Notes: generated from the sequence alone by a model not told the origin. Shown: positions 20,590 through 29,937, numbered from the stretch's first letter. The stretch is DNA of 64,000 nt from an uncultured Planctomycetales bacterium (GCA_903926465.1 CAIYJE010000188.1:1-64000), one strand, 5' to 3'. Made by a program: numbers and translations.

Positions 20590-21236
20590 CGATGACATAC
20601 CGAACAGTTGGTGAGTCGTTCGACGGGAATATTGTGGGTCTTCAGCAACTCCAGCCCTTCTTCGACTGGAAGTCGAGGCGAATCCATCTTGAAGACGTCT
20701 TCGGGCTTGCGGAGTCGCTCCTCTGGGTGGCGGTGGCATTCAAGACACCACGCCATGGTCATGCCTTCGGCTTTCCACATCAGCGGCATCTGATCGACTC
20801 GGCCATGACATTCCACACAGCCAACACCCTTTTGGATGTGAATACCGTGGTGGAAGTACGCGTAATCGGGTAGCTGATGGAGCCGGTTCCACTCAAGCGG
20901 CTTGTTCTGCTCCAGGCTGGCTCGCACTGGTGCGAGCATCGGTGCCTGATTCCAGACCTGCGAGTGGCAACTCATACAGGTGTAAGTCGGCGGCATACCG
21001 GCTGATGCGGAAGTCTCAACCGAAGTATGACAGTACCGGCAATCGATGCCGAGTCCAGCAACGTGGTGCTGGTGGCTGAAGGCAACGGGCTGCTCACGAA
21101 TGAGCGTCGCACCAGTTTGGTAGGGTGAACCTGCAAACAGGTACGCCAGACCAACACCACCAAAAACCAGGCTCAAACCACCAAGAATGGCGACTCGGGC
21201 GATTGTATTTGCAGAAGGTCGAAAAAGCTGGGCCAT
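20586..21236 (-). CDS. actA: Alternative complex III pentahaem cytochrome c ActA
   Basis: A 216-residue protein with an N-terminal membrane anchor (about residues 12-36) and five CxxCH haem sites (CRYCH, CMSCH, CVECH, CLECH, CSVCH). This matches the pentahaem ActA subunit of alternative complex III, which collects electrons from ActB. It is the first gene of the roughly 13-kb minus-strand respiratory operon. Confidence 0.95.
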   Translation of the reverse strand: MAQLFRPSANTIARVAILGGLSLVFGGVGLAYLFAGSPYQTGATLIREQPVAFSHQHHVAGLGIDCRYCHTSVETSASAGMPPTYTCMSCHSQVWNQAPMLAPVRASLEQNKPLEWNRLHQLPDYAYFHHGIHIQKGVGCVECHGRVDQMPLMWKAEGMTMAWCLECHRHPEERLRKPEDVFKMDSPRLPVEEGLELLKTHNIPVERLTNCSVCHR

Positions 21237-21859
21237 CGAGGTCCCTCGTCAGTGCCCCGGAAGGACGGATACCGTGGCACTTTAATGAGCCAGACAAAAC
21301 TGCTCAAGACCCTTGTACCAGGCGAAGTCGAAACCCGATCCCGGCAGGTTTCTAATGAACCACTTCGGCCCGAGTTGATCCTACCACGCAAAGGTCGTGC
21401 CTGATCCTTGTAACACCATCAAATAATCAACGAAACCACCATAAACTACCTGGAAATAGGTTTTTGCGCATAACCCACCAATCCTGTGGTAGCCAACTTT
21501 CCCGCCCACCCCCCCCGCCCAATTCTCGATTCTGAGAACCCGATTCCCGCTCGCTGGAATCTAGAAATTTGACGAAAAGTTGACCAAATGAATCATTGCC
21601 CAGCGCGAGTGCGAGTCCTCCTCTCGCTGGCAACACGGCCTATCACCACGTCAATCGTGCCGCTTAAACAGAATCCGACGCCTGTATTGTCTTTTCGCCC
21701 AAATCGCCCAGTCTTCCTCTGAATCTACTGACAGAACCGGGCGACAATTAGGGTTGAGATTGCTTTCGCGCTATATGGGTTGGCTTGTCCCCAGCTTGGC
21801 AATCCCGACCTTCCCGTTCGTCCTTTCGAACGATTCCCTGTTCAGGAACCACTGTTGCC
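21237..21859. other. Divergent intergenic region upstream of actA
   Basis: About 620 bases between the divergent actA and the secreted glycine-rich protein gene. It must contain the promoter of the respiratory operon. I found no convincing -35/-10 pair on either strand, no hairpin with a U-run and no gene; there is a C8-like tract near 21505-21515. Short frames here lack ribosome binding sites. Confidence 0.4.
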
Positions 21860-22543
21860 ATGAATCCCCTTCGTTTCGCTTTGATTCGCGCCACGTCTTG
21901 GCTGGCCTTGCCCAGCCTGCTTGCCGTTAGCGTTGCCAGTACTTCGCAGGCACAAACTGGCGGCTTTCTGACACCCGCCGATCAGGCCAGCCCCATGGCT
22001 GCCACCCAGACATCGGTGCAGGGGCTCTACACCGATGTTCAAAGCACGGGAACCCTGTTCCGATCTGGGAGCGGGCAGATGGCCAGTGGCGGCCAGTCGA
22101 TGCTTGGAGGCGGTCTGGGCCTTTTCAATCATCAGGCTGCGGCGGGTACCAGCGGTTTTCGTACGGGCGCGGGCCAGATGATGGTGGGTGGTGGCCAGCT
22201 CATGGGCGCGGGGGGCCAGGTTGCTGCGCTTCCGTTCAAGTTTATCGCCTTGGTTCCTCAGATGCTGTTGGCGGTACCCGGCCAGGCCATGGTCACGGCC
22301 GGTCAGGCCGTACAGGGGACCAATGGTGTTGCCATGGCCCCAGCCCCAACCTGGACGGCAGCGGCGCCGGCCGCCACTTTGCCGGCTGGTGCTATCACAC
22401 CCCCACCGGGCGTGGCCCCTGGCGAAGTGACCCCGGTCCAGGGTGGGCTCTTCCACGGAAATATCGTGGCCCGAGGGCCCAAGTACATCGTGACCGAGCC
22501 CCGGCAGAGCCTGTTCTCACGGTTCCACCGTCATCACCACTGA
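21860..22543 (+). CDS. Secreted glycine/alanine-rich protein of unknown function
   Basis: A 227-residue protein with a signal peptide (hydrophobic core at about residues 12-30, cleavage near 'SQAQ'). The middle has short Gly/Gln-rich degenerate repeats of the type G-[SA]-G-Q-M and G-G-Q-x-M (about residues 70-125). They are followed by a hydrophobic segment, a Pro/Ala-rich stretch and a His-rich end (HRHHH). ATG 21860 is chosen because it starts the signal peptide; an in-frame ATG at 21785 would add an unlikely leader. I do not recognise the family; it is probably envelope-associated. Confidence 0.7.
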   Translation: MNPLRFALIRATSWLALPSLLAVSVASTSQAQTGGFLTPADQASPMAATQTSVQGLYTDVQSTGTLFRSGSGQMASGGQSMLGGGLGLFNHQAAAGTSGFRTGAGQMMVGGGQLMGAGGQVAALPFKFIALVPQMLLAVPGQAMVTAGQAVQGTNGVAMAPAPTWTAAAPAATLPAGAITPPPGVAPGEVTPVQGGLFHGNIVARGPKYIVTEPRQSLFSRFHRHHH

Positions 22544-22577
22544 TGACCCTGACAGGCTTCGACTTTGGGAAACAGAT

Positions 22578-22620
22578 ACGCGTGTGGCCTCGGCGGGTTT
22601 TGCACCGGGGCAACACGCGT
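22578..22620. terminator. Bidirectional terminator between convergent genes
   Basis: ACGCGTGT (22578-22585) pairs with ACACGCGT (22613-22620), and inside it GCCTCGG can pair with CCGGGGC. The long hairpin lies between two convergent stop codons and is followed on the plus strand by GTTTATT. It probably ends both transcripts. Confidence 0.6.
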
Positions 22621-22630
22621 GTTTATTCGC

Positions 22631-24739
22631 TCACTTTGCGGATTGGCCCGAGGTTGGCACAACGGCAGGGTCTACCATCGGCTGGCGACCCAAGGCGGCC
22701 TCTTCCTGCTCGATCACGATGGGTCTGGGCGTGATCAGTACGAATTTGTCGATCGAGGCGTGTTCAGTGTCGAGCGCCGGGATACCGATGTACCGGAGGA
22801 GCCCGAGTGCCTTCCAGAAAACACTCTGGCGGGGGAGCGTCCGAGGATATGCGCCCAGATTGATCACAAGAGTCTGTCCGTTTTTGAGTTCTACGGGCGC
22901 CTCAAATGCCCGTTCGATGGGGTGTGGGATCTGAAAGGCCGCTCTGATCGTATGGTTGCCATCGGTCGCCTCCTGGGCCATGCTCTCAACGCGACCCAGT
23001 TCCAGATCGGTAAGCTGAACATTCAAACGAATGGCCGCGTCTGGATCTGGCAGACGGGCCGAGATTGCGAGCTGGATTCCAGTCAGGTATTTTTCCACAG
23101 TTGGCTTGAAGGCGATCCCCTGCTCGATGATCGGCTGAAGCCCTGTGACCAGGTATTGAGTTTGCTGGTTGCTGATCGTGGCCGTAATTCCTTCAAAGGC
23201 GGTGACCTTGGGTGCCTGAAGCACGATTGACCGTGGGGATGACTGAACTAACCTCATGAGCCGCTGGGTCGCCGCATCATCGAGAATCAACGTTTGGACG
23301 CCGCTCTTGTTGTTCACCGGCGTGAATAACAAGGCCTGCTCGTCGTCCTGGAACAGGGCGGGATCGACCTCAAGGAACCGCACTTCGAAAGCGATCTGTG
23401 AAAGTTTGGGGTTCCCCTTGGCGTCTACCTTTACTGGGGTCGGCATGGCGCCAGACGCCACCTTCAATTGAATACTTCGCACTTCGAAAACGCCCTGCGG
23501 CCCTCCTCCTTTTGTCGAAGCCCTTTTGCCGCCAGCCTCCGACCCGGTCTGGCTGGGGCCTGGTACAAACTCAAACTGGACGTTTTCCAGCACCGGCACG
23601 GTGGCCCTGCGAAGGTCCGGCGGCCGCTTGGCCTGAGGCTGGGCAGGGGGCGTAGGTTCCTGGGCAAGCCCCAGAGAACCGGCCAGCACGGCAAACCCGG
23701 CAGCGCAGGGCAGGGCGACCAAGGGCCAGAGACGCAACCGAGTGCGAGTGGGCTTCATGCCGAGCAGTTCCTGAATTCGGGGAAGGAGTGAGCTTTCGCC
23801 GCCACCAAGCGGGGCGGCCAGAGTGAGCTTTTGAGACGAGTTCCAGCGGGCACGGGCCAGGCTCTCAAGCGCCTGGGCCAGGGCTAAGGGATCGCCAGTC
23901 ACGGACACCGCCAGAACGTCCGTACAGCGTTCACGCTCAACCCGGACTCGGGCTGAGAGCCAGCGGAGCGCCGGATGAAAAAACAGTAAGGTCTCGGCGA
24001 CCCGCTGGATCAGGTTGACCGGCAAGTCAAGGCGGCGGATATGAGCCAGTTCGTGGGCGAGAATCGCTTCGAGCTGGGCAGGGGTCAGGGAATTGGCCCA
24101 GGCACTGGGCAGCAAGATGGTGGGCCAGATCAGGCCACCAACGATCGGCTCATCGAGGCGGTCGTGCACCAGAACCCGGCAAGCCGTTCTCAGTTTCAGC
24201 AGGTTGCCGAGCCGCGTGACCAGATTTTCCATCAATGCCGGCCCGGGACAAGCGGCAGCCCGCAACCTTTCAAAGCTGATTCCGGCCAGGGCCAGCCTCA
24301 GCATCAGCAGACCCACACCGGCAAGCCAACCCCTGAGCAGGTACGGTTGGATCCGTTCATAGCACCGAGCCCCGGCTATCAGTATCGCCAGACACCAGGA
24401 CCAAACCACCTGGATTGGTGTGGCGGGAGCGAGAGACCACGGCGCTGGCTTTTGAAAAGGTGCCGGCAGCAGACTGGAACCGGTGTTCGAAGATTCGGAG
24501 CGTTCGGAGACCGTGGCGATCATGTTCGAGGGCTCAAGGCCGGAAACGCTCTGAACACGCGGGAGGAAGTCTACCGCCCACGGGCCAATGACCACGGTCG
24601 CGAATGCCAGAAGCATTCCCCGGTATCGTATTTCAGGGGCCAAGCGATAGCGGCCGGGAAGGATCAGGGCCACAACCGCAGCCACCGCCAGACCCATCCA
24701 CACCGCGTGAACCAGCGCCAGGGTGATCTGTTGTCCCAT
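22631..24739 (-). CDS. M56-family (BlaR1-like) membrane metallopeptidase fused to a secretin-like domain
   Basis: A 702-residue protein. Residues 1-160 hold four likely membrane helices. The M56 zinc site HELAH is at residues 229-233, followed by a downstream Glu in 'RVERERCTD'. Another membrane helix lies at about 335-355. The C-terminal 300 residues are extracytoplasmic and resemble the secretin (type II/III secretion) core: 'APKVTAFEGITATISNQQTQ', a central beta-rich part, then 'PVELKNGQTLVINLGA' and 'KFVLITPRPIVIE'. In BlaR1 the outer domain is a beta-lactam sensor; here it is a different sensor or assembly domain. Its ATG shares one base with the blaI-like stop, so the pair is coupled. 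The ligand is unknown. Confidence 0.88.
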   Translation of the reverse strand: MGQQITLALVHAVWMGLAVAAVVALILPGRYRLAPEIRYRGMLLAFATVVIGPWAVDFLPRVQSVSGLEPSNMIATVSERSESSNTGSSLLPAPFQKPAPWSLAPATPIQVVWSWCLAILIAGARCYERIQPYLLRGWLAGVGLLMLRLALAGISFERLRAAACPGPALMENLVTRLGNLLKLRTACRVLVHDRLDEPIVGGLIWPTILLPSAWANSLTPAQLEAILAHELAHIRRLDLPVNLIQRVAETLLFFHPALRWLSARVRVERERCTDVLAVSVTGDPLALAQALESLARARWNSSQKLTLAAPLGGGESSLLPRIQELLGMKPTRTRLRLWPLVALPCAAGFAVLAGSLGLAQEPTPPAQPQAKRPPDLRRATVPVLENVQFEFVPGPSQTGSEAGGKRASTKGGGPQGVFEVRSIQLKVASGAMPTPVKVDAKGNPKLSQIAFEVRFLEVDPALFQDDEQALLFTPVNNKSGVQTLILDDAATQRLMRLVQSSPRSIVLQAPKVTAFEGITATISNQQTQYLVTGLQPIIEQGIAFKPTVEKYLTGIQLAISARLPDPDAAIRLNVQLTDLELGRVESMAQEATDGNHTIRAAFQIPHPIERAFEAPVELKNGQTLVINLGAYPRTLPRQSVFWKALGLLRYIGIPALDTEHASIDKFVLITPRPIVIEQEEAALGRQPMVDPAVVPTSGQSAK

Positions 24740-25194
24740 CAATCCGTCAACTTCGAGGGGCCGCATCCGGGGCCGTCCTTTCGGTTCGAGCCGGAATTGG
24801 GCTGAGCCGCCCGATAAGCGTTCAGCATGTCCTGAATCTGGTCCAGTTCCGCAACGTCAGGGTGAGACTGGTCCAGCAAGTGGGCCACCAGCAGGCTGGC
24901 CGAACCGTCATAGACCCTCGTGAGCGTTTGACCAAGCAATGACCGCAGCGTGTTCTCACGCGGTTTGACCGGCACATACAAATACGCACGCCCCTGGGGC
25001 GTCCGCTTGAGCAACCCCTTTTCCGCCATCACATTGAGCAAACTCATGACCGTGGTGTAGGCACGCGGCTCAGGCTTTTCCTGGTTCAGCGACGCCATTA
25101 CCTCACGCACCGACGCCGGCCGGCCAAAATTCCAGAGCAGCTTCAGAAGTTCCAGTTCCGCAGGGGTCGGCTGCTCATACCGGGGACGGACCAT
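24739..25194 (-). CDS. BlaI/MecI/CopY-family transcriptional repressor
   Basis: A 151-residue repressor with a winged-helix N-terminus: 'PTPAELELLKLLWNFGRPAS' followed by 'AYTTVMSLLNVMAEKGLLKR' is the classic BlaI signature. The C-terminus is a dimerisation region. BlaI proteins are inactivated by cleavage triggered by the M56 partner, encoded directly downstream with a 1-base overlap. It probably autoregulates through the inverted repeats at 25259-25299. The open frame continues far upstream antisense to glgC, but the BlaI fold begins at ATG 25194. Confidence 0.9.
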   Translation of the reverse strand: MVRPRYEQPTPAELELLKLLWNFGRPASVREVMASLNQEKPEPRAYTTVMSLLNVMAEKGLLKRTPQGRAYLYVPVKPRENTLRSLLGQTLTRVYDGSASLLVAHLLDQSHPDVAELDQIQDMLNAYRAAQPNSGSNRKDGPGCGPSKLTD

Positions 25195-25258
25195 GCGTGA
25201 AAAGCCTCCACGGCTTGAACTTGACTGAACGGTTCTCCAACCCCCACGGCTGAACAAT

Positions 25259-25299
25259 CTACGGTTTATCCCGTAGTCGTCAACTACAAAACCCGTAGT
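25259..25299. promoter_or_regulatory. Two inverted repeats, candidate BlaI operators in the blaI-glgC divergent region
   Basis: CTACGG tttatc CCGTAG (25259-25276) and ACTAC aaaaccc GTAGT (25283-25299) both carry the motif CTACGG or its complement around an AT-rich centre. They lie 65-105 bases upstream of the BlaI start. BlaI operators are known to be TAC/GTA dyads of this length. The position also covers the region upstream of glgC, so both promoters could be affected. The repeats are seen directly; the binding protein is inferred. Confidence 0.55.
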
Positions 25300-25470
25300 C
25301 CGCTCCCCAGGCTGGTGTTCAAGGCAGGGCTGGTACGTGGAATACGGGAAATTCAGGTGCTGTGCCCGGTTGGCTTCGTCTCGGCACTGGGTGACAATAC
25401 AAGGGGGTGTGGCATGGGTGGCTGCCGGCTGGAGAGTCGGCCGGGCCGGCAATTCGGAAGGAGAAGCTTT

Positions 25471-26706
25471 GTGCTCCGAAACGTGCTGGCAATTGTTCTG
25501 GCTGGCGGCCGGGGGACCCGGCTCGATCCTTTGACGCGTGATCGTGCAAAGCCGGCCGTGCCCTTTGGTGGCATCTATCGCATCATTGACTTCACGCTCT
25601 CCAACTGCATCAACAGCCAGATCCGCAAGATCCTGATTCTGACCCAGTACAAGGCGGCAAGCCTGGCGCGCCATATTGACCTGGGCTGGCGGTTTCTTTG
25701 CCGCGAACTCGATGAGTACATCGAGGTCATTCCGCCCCAGCAACGGATTGACGAAAGCTGGTACCTGGGCACTGCGGATGCCATCTATCAAAATGTGTAC
25801 ACCATTGAACGCGCGGCCCCCGCAGACACGCTGATCTTGGCCGGTGATCATATATACAAAATGGACTACTCGGCGATGATCGCCGAACACCGGCAGAATC
25901 AGGCCGACCTGACCATTGCCTGCCTGCCGGTACCGCTGGCCGAAGGGCGTGAATTTGGCATCATGGAAATTACTGCGGATCGTCGGGTGATTGGCTTCGT
26001 GGAAAAGCCCCAAGATCCCTCCGCCATGCCCGGACATCCAGACATGGCTCTGGCTTCGATGGGCATTTATGTGTTCAAAACCGAAGCGCTGTTTGAACTC
26101 TTGTTCCAAGACGCTGCACGCCAAGAAAACAGCCGACACGATTTTGGCAAAGATATTATCCCACGCATGCTGGCCAGCTCTCGCGTGTTTGCCTACCCGT
26201 TCCGAGACGCCAACAAAAACACGGCGGCTTACTGGCGAGACGTGGGAACCATGGACTCCTACTACCAGACAAACATGGACCTGATTGCGCTCGACCCGGT
26301 TTTGAATCTGTATGACAAGGAATGGCCAATCCATACGTACCAGAACCCGTTGCCGCCGCCCAAGTTTGTTCACGACGCTCCCGGCCGGCAAGGTGTGGCG
26401 CTCAATTCGATTGTGTGCCAGGGCTCCATTATCTCGGGAGGGGAGGTGCGGCGGAGCATTCTGTCTCCCTCGGTTCGGGTCAACAGCTTCGCCGTGGTCG
26501 AAGACTCCATTCTGTTCGACGGGGTCGAGGTTGGTCGTCAGGCCCAGATCCGCCGCGCCATCATTGATAAGTGGGTCCGGATCCCCGAACGGTTCCAGAT
26601 TGGCCATGATCATGACCTGGATCGGGCACGTGGATTCACGGTCACCGATGGGGGGCTCACCATCGTTGCCAAGGGAGAAGACCTGCAACGGTTCAGCACC
26701 GACTGA
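25471..26706 (+). CDS. glgC: Glucose-1-phosphate adenylyltransferase (ADP-glucose pyrophosphorylase)
   Basis: A 411-residue enzyme that makes ADP-glucose from glucose-1-phosphate and ATP for glycogen synthesis. The N-terminal nucleotidyltransferase motifs GGRGTRLDPLTRDRAKPAVP and 'GIYRIIDFTLSNCINS' are intact, and the C-terminal left-handed beta-helix region is present ('GSIISGGEVRRSIL', 'SILFDGVEVGRQAQIRRAII'). The start is GTG 25471, set by GGAAGGAG at 25456-25463, 7 bases upstream. The open frame back to 25315 lacks such a site. It is divergent from blaI. Confidence 0.96.
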   Translation: MLRNVLAIVLAGGRGTRLDPLTRDRAKPAVPFGGIYRIIDFTLSNCINSQIRKILILTQYKAASLARHIDLGWRFLCRELDEYIEVIPPQQRIDESWYLGTADAIYQNVYTIERAAPADTLILAGDHIYKMDYSAMIAEHRQNQADLTIACLPVPLAEGREFGIMEITADRRVIGFVEKPQDPSAMPGHPDMALASMGIYVFKTEALFELLFQDAARQENSRHDFGKDIIPRMLASSRVFAYPFRDANKNTAAYWRDVGTMDSYYQTNMDLIALDPVLNLYDKEWPIHTYQNPLPPPKFVHDAPGRQGVALNSIVCQGSIISGGEVRRSILSPSVRVNSFAVVEDSILFDGVEVGRQAQIRRAIIDKWVRIPERFQIGHDHDLDRARGFTVTDGGLTIVAKGEDLQRFSTD

Positions 26707-26731
26707 GGCGGGTTCGCCCAGTCTGCACGAA

Positions 26732-27853
26732 TCAGACCAGGCGGCCCTTGGCTCGGGCGAGATCTTCGTACAGCCTGACATGTTCCTGGATCATCGTATC
26801 CAGACCAAACTGCGGTCTGAGGTGCGCTCGGCCACCGGCCCCCAGCGTCTGCCGACGCTCGGGATCACGCACCAGATCTCGCAGTGCCTTGGCCAGCGCT
26901 TTGGGCTGCCCCATGGGAACAAGCAGACCCGTCTCGTTGTCCACCACCAGTTCATTGGTACCCGGCGCGTTGGTGGCCACCACCGGCTTCGCTTGGCTCA
27001 TGGCCTCAAGCACAACGTTGGGAAGCCCTTCATAAAGGCTAGGCAACACCAACATATCCGCAGCGGCAAGCAATGCCGGCACATCCTCGCGGTGCCCAAG
27101 GAACCGAACCCGACCGGTCTGGAGCAACTCAAACGACCGGGCCCGGCCCTCCAGCGCGGCCCTCAGTGGCCCATCACCGGCAATCAGTGTGACCGTACCC
27201 GGCTGAACGTGCTGCAGCAGATCGAGGGCGTCGATCAGGTCTTTCAGCCCTTTCTGGGGTGCCAGCCGACCAGCGAAAAGGATCACGGGTGCTTCAGGCG
27301 TAATCCCCAGCGACTGTCGGGTCTGGGACGGGGCAATCTCGGGCGGCCGCTCATCACCAATCCCCGAGTAGATCCTGACCAGTTTCTCGGTCGGAAGACC
27401 CGCATCTCGATAAAAATCAACGACCGCCTGGGAGTTGCCAATAATCCGGTCCGTCCAGCGGGCCAGCCAGCGGTCAATCCGCAGATGGGCAGACGTTTTC
27501 CAGAGATCCACGGCCATCTCGGAGGTCACCACCACGGGCACCCCGGCCAGGTGGGCGGCAATTCGCCCATACGTATTGGCCGCGAAGATCCAGGTGTGAA
27601 CAACGTCATATTTCCGGCTCTTCAGCAAGCGAGCCAGCCGTCGCAACGCCCAAGGATCCAGCTTCCAGCTCTTACTAATTTGGAGCACCGGCACAGCGGC
27701 GGCCCGGAGTTCTTCTTCAAGCGGCCCAAGCCGGGTGAGGGTGGCCACCTCCACCTGGAATCGATCACGTGGTAGTTCGGCCGCCAGCAGCGCCATCTGC
27801 TTCTCAGCACCCGAACGGTCGAGAGTTGGTATCAGTTGCAGGATCTTGAGCAT
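26732..27853 (-). CDS. Glycosyltransferase family 4
   Basis: A 373-residue GT-B glycosyltransferase. The N-terminal 'IPTLDRSGAEKQMALLAAEL' is the acceptor-side Rossmann start. The donor-binding half has 'VILFAGRLAPQKGLKDLIDA' and 'VLPSLYEGLPNVVLEAMSQA', the E-x7-E motif of GT4. It transfers a sugar from a nucleotide-sugar donor, probably for lipopolysaccharide or capsule. ATG 27853 starts the fold; the longer frame adds an unstructured leader. It is transcribed in the same direction as the next glycosyltransferase and hpt. Confidence 0.9.
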   Translation of the reverse strand: MLKILQLIPTLDRSGAEKQMALLAAELPRDRFQVEVATLTRLGPLEEELRAAAVPVLQISKSWKLDPWALRRLARLLKSRKYDVVHTWIFAANTYGRIAAHLAGVPVVVTSEMAVDLWKTSAHLRIDRWLARWTDRIIGNSQAVVDFYRDAGLPTEKLVRIYSGIGDERPPEIAPSQTRQSLGITPEAPVILFAGRLAPQKGLKDLIDALDLLQHVQPGTVTLIAGDGPLRAALEGRARSFELLQTGRVRFLGHREDVPALLAAADMLVLPSLYEGLPNVVLEAMSQAKPVVATNAPGTNELVVDNETGLLVPMGQPKALAKALRDLVRDPERRQTLGAGGRAHLRPQFGLDTMIQEHVRLYEDLARAKGRLV

Positions 27854-28067
27854 GGTCGGTGGTTCGTCCCGGGTCCTCGAAACAACCGACGCATTCTGAC
27901 CCATTGGAGAGCCAGAGAGAAGGGCGTTGCATCAAGATGAGTCTGCCCAGGCTTGCCCAGGAATGTTTGAGAGTCGATTCCAAAACCTGAATCAGACGCC
28001 TCGTGAAACTCATCACCCAGGCTGGGTTGGAATCCACCGGCACGCTGCTCCTGCCGGGGCGAACGCT

Positions 28068-29252
28068 TCACTGGGTCCGAGGCCCTGCGATTAGCCGATC
28101 AAAGAGCAGCAGATGCTGCCGCGCGACGGCATGAATCGAGAAATTCTTCTGGACGAGCATCCGAGCCGCGCGGCCCATATGAATGGCCCGGTCGGCGTCG
28201 GCCCATTGCTCAAGGATGGTCCTGGCCAGGGATTCCGGATCATCCACCCGGCAAAGCCGACCATTTTTGAAGTCGGCCATCAGCTTGCGGTTGCCGGGAA
28301 TGGCGGTCGCCACCACCGGCATCCCCAACGCCATCGCTTCCAGGAGAGCGACACTCATTCCCTCTTCATGCGAAGGAAGCACGAACAGGTCGGCCTCCCT
28401 GAGAAACGGCTCGACCTTGGCCTGGGTGCCAGCCAGGCGTACCGAACCGCTCAGATCGAGCATTCTGATCAACTCTTCAAGACGTGGCCGCTCGGGCCCG
28501 TCTCCCACCAGGATCAACCGGGCCCGTGACTTGTGGTGACGCACCAACCGCCAGGCTTCCAGCAGGTTCGCGTGTCCTTTTTCGGGTGAGAGCCGACCCA
28601 CCGAAACCGCCACGGGTGCATCGGTCCACCCCACGCGCCGGGTCCAGGGCACTTCAGGCACCGGGACACCGTTAGGGATTTTCACCACCCTCGCGGGTTC
28701 GTACCCGGCGGTCAGCAGTTCCTCATGAATCGCCTGGCTGATCGCCACGACCTGGTCGGCCTGCCGACAACTTGCCGCAATCTTCAGCCCGAACCGGCCC
28801 CAGGCCTGCCATGCCAGATCACCGGTGGCACCTGCCCCTTCAGGCCGGAGCACCACCGGAAAGCCAAGCCGACGGCCAGCCTTCACCGCTGTAAACGCAT
28901 CATGCTTGAGCATCGAGACATAGGCCAGATCGGGCGGGTGGGAAGTGAGCCAGCGACGCAGATTTCGCATGTAGAGCCAGGTACCCAGGAACCGTATGCG
29001 GCTGGTGGGCAGGCGAATAATCGTGAGCGAACCGCCCCGGGTCAAGAACTCCTCGCGGGCCGGGCAAGCCTCGGCCTCACCCAAGCGCGAGGTAAGCACC
29101 GTAACCTCGGCCCCTTCCTCCGCCAGAGCCAGGGCCAGGTAGCGGATCATGGTCTCGGCACCACCGATCAGCGGCGGATACCGCCGTGTGATCAGGGTCA
29201 ACCTGGGCGATTGCCGGGCTAGGCGTGCGCTCGAGCCTGAATGTGGGGGCAC
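28068..29252 (-). CDS. Glycosyltransferase family 4
   Basis: A GT-B enzyme of about 394 residues. The N-terminal 'RYPPLIGGAETMIRYLALAL' is the donor/acceptor loop typical of GT4. The C-terminal half has 'VSVGRLSPEKGHANLLEAW' and 'VLPSHEEGMSVALLEAMALG' (E-x7-E). It is likely involved in envelope polysaccharide synthesis. The start is probably GTG 29252, preceded by GAGGAG with 9-base spacing; TTG 29285 upstream would precede that site. It lies 85 bases after the hpt stop and 214 bases before the second glycosyltransferase. Confidence 0.88.
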   Translation of the reverse strand: MPPHSGSSARLARQSPRLTLITRRYPPLIGGAETMIRYLALALAEEGAEVTVLTSRLGEAEACPAREEFLTRGGSLTIIRLPTSRIRFLGTWLYMRNLRRWLTSHPPDLAYVSMLKHDAFTAVKAGRRLGFPVVLRPEGAGATGDLAWQAWGRFGLKIAASCRQADQVVAISQAIHEELLTAGYEPARVVKIPNGVPVPEVPWTRRVGWTDAPVAVSVGRLSPEKGHANLLEAWRLVRHHKSRARLILVGDGPERPRLEELIRMLDLSGSVRLAGTQAKVEPFLREADLFVLPSHEEGMSVALLEAMALGMPVVATAIPGNRKLMADFKNGRLCRVDDPESLARTILEQWADADRAIHMGRAARMLVQKNFSIHAVARQHLLLFDRLIAGPRTQ

Positions 29253-29337
29253 TGCCAATTGCTCCTCGCTAACGCTCGGGTTCAAGCAGGCTCAGGTTCA
29301 TGAAACGTGCCAGGCGTTGGGGCCAGGCCAGTCTCAG

Positions 29338-29877
29338 CTAGGGTAGGGGATCGGCGGCTGGAAGCGGGTCCGTCAGCACGCCAATATAGGGGATATGCCG
29401 ATAATCGTCATTGAAGTCCAGGCCGTAGCCCACCACAAATCGATCGGGGATGGAGAAGCCCGTATAGTCGGGCTCGAAGGGAACCGCCTGGCGACCGATT
29501 TTCCTCAGCAAAACCGCCGTGCGAACGCGGGCCGCGCCTCGCTCACGCATCCGTTGCGCCAGCGCGGAGATCGTGAGGCCGGTATCCAGAATATCATCGA
29601 GCAACAGAACATCGCGTCCGGCCACATCCGGCGCGAACGATTCATTGATCAGCAAGGTCCCGGTGGAGACCGTGCTCGCGCCACGATAGCTGCTGGCCTG
29701 CAGCAAACCCACCCGCAGCGGGAGCCGGATATTACGAATCAGGTCCGCCAGAAAAACCAAGCTACCGGTCAGCACGGCCACCACGGTCAGAGGTCGCCCT
29801 TGGTAGTCCACCTCAATTTGATGGGCGAGTTCGGTCACCCGTCGCTGAATTTCGGATTCGCTGATCAGGACATCCAT
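29338..29877 (-). CDS. hpt: Hypoxanthine phosphoribosyltransferase
   Basis: A 179-residue purine salvage enzyme, converting hypoxanthine or guanine plus PRPP to the nucleotide. The N-terminal 'VAVLTGSLVFLADLIRNI' loop, the PRPP-binding motif VLLLDDILDTGLT with its acidic pair, and the C-terminal base-binding 'DRFVVGYGLDFNDDYRHIPY' are all as in the family. The length is normal. It leads a minus-strand run with two glycosyltransferases, probably not functionally related. Confidence 0.95.
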   Translation of the reverse strand: MDVLISESEIQRRVTELAHQIEVDYQGRPLTVVAVLTGSLVFLADLIRNIRLPLRVGLLQASSYRGASTVSTGTLLINESFAPDVAGRDVLLLDDILDTGLTISALAQRMRERGAARVRTAVLLRKIGRQAVPFEPDYTGFSIPDRFVVGYGLDFNDDYRHIPYIGVLTDPLPAADPLP

Positions 29878-29916
29878 AGGTAAGTTGCCGCTTCAAACCA
29901 GACGCAAACGAAAAAA

Positions 29917-29937
29917 GGCCGCGGCAATGCCACGGCC
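29917..29937 (-). terminator. Intrinsic terminator of the PEP-CTERM gene
   Basis: GGCCGCGGC / GCCACGGCC form a 9-bp stem with one mismatch and a 3-base loop. On the minus strand it is followed by six T (A-run at 29911-29916). It lies 82 bases after the stop of the PEP-CTERM gene and just before hpt. Confidence 0.85.

Noticed and set aside
25195-26781. Long upstream extension of the BlaI frame on the minus strand
   Set aside because: It is antisense to glgC. The BlaI fold starts cleanly at 25194.
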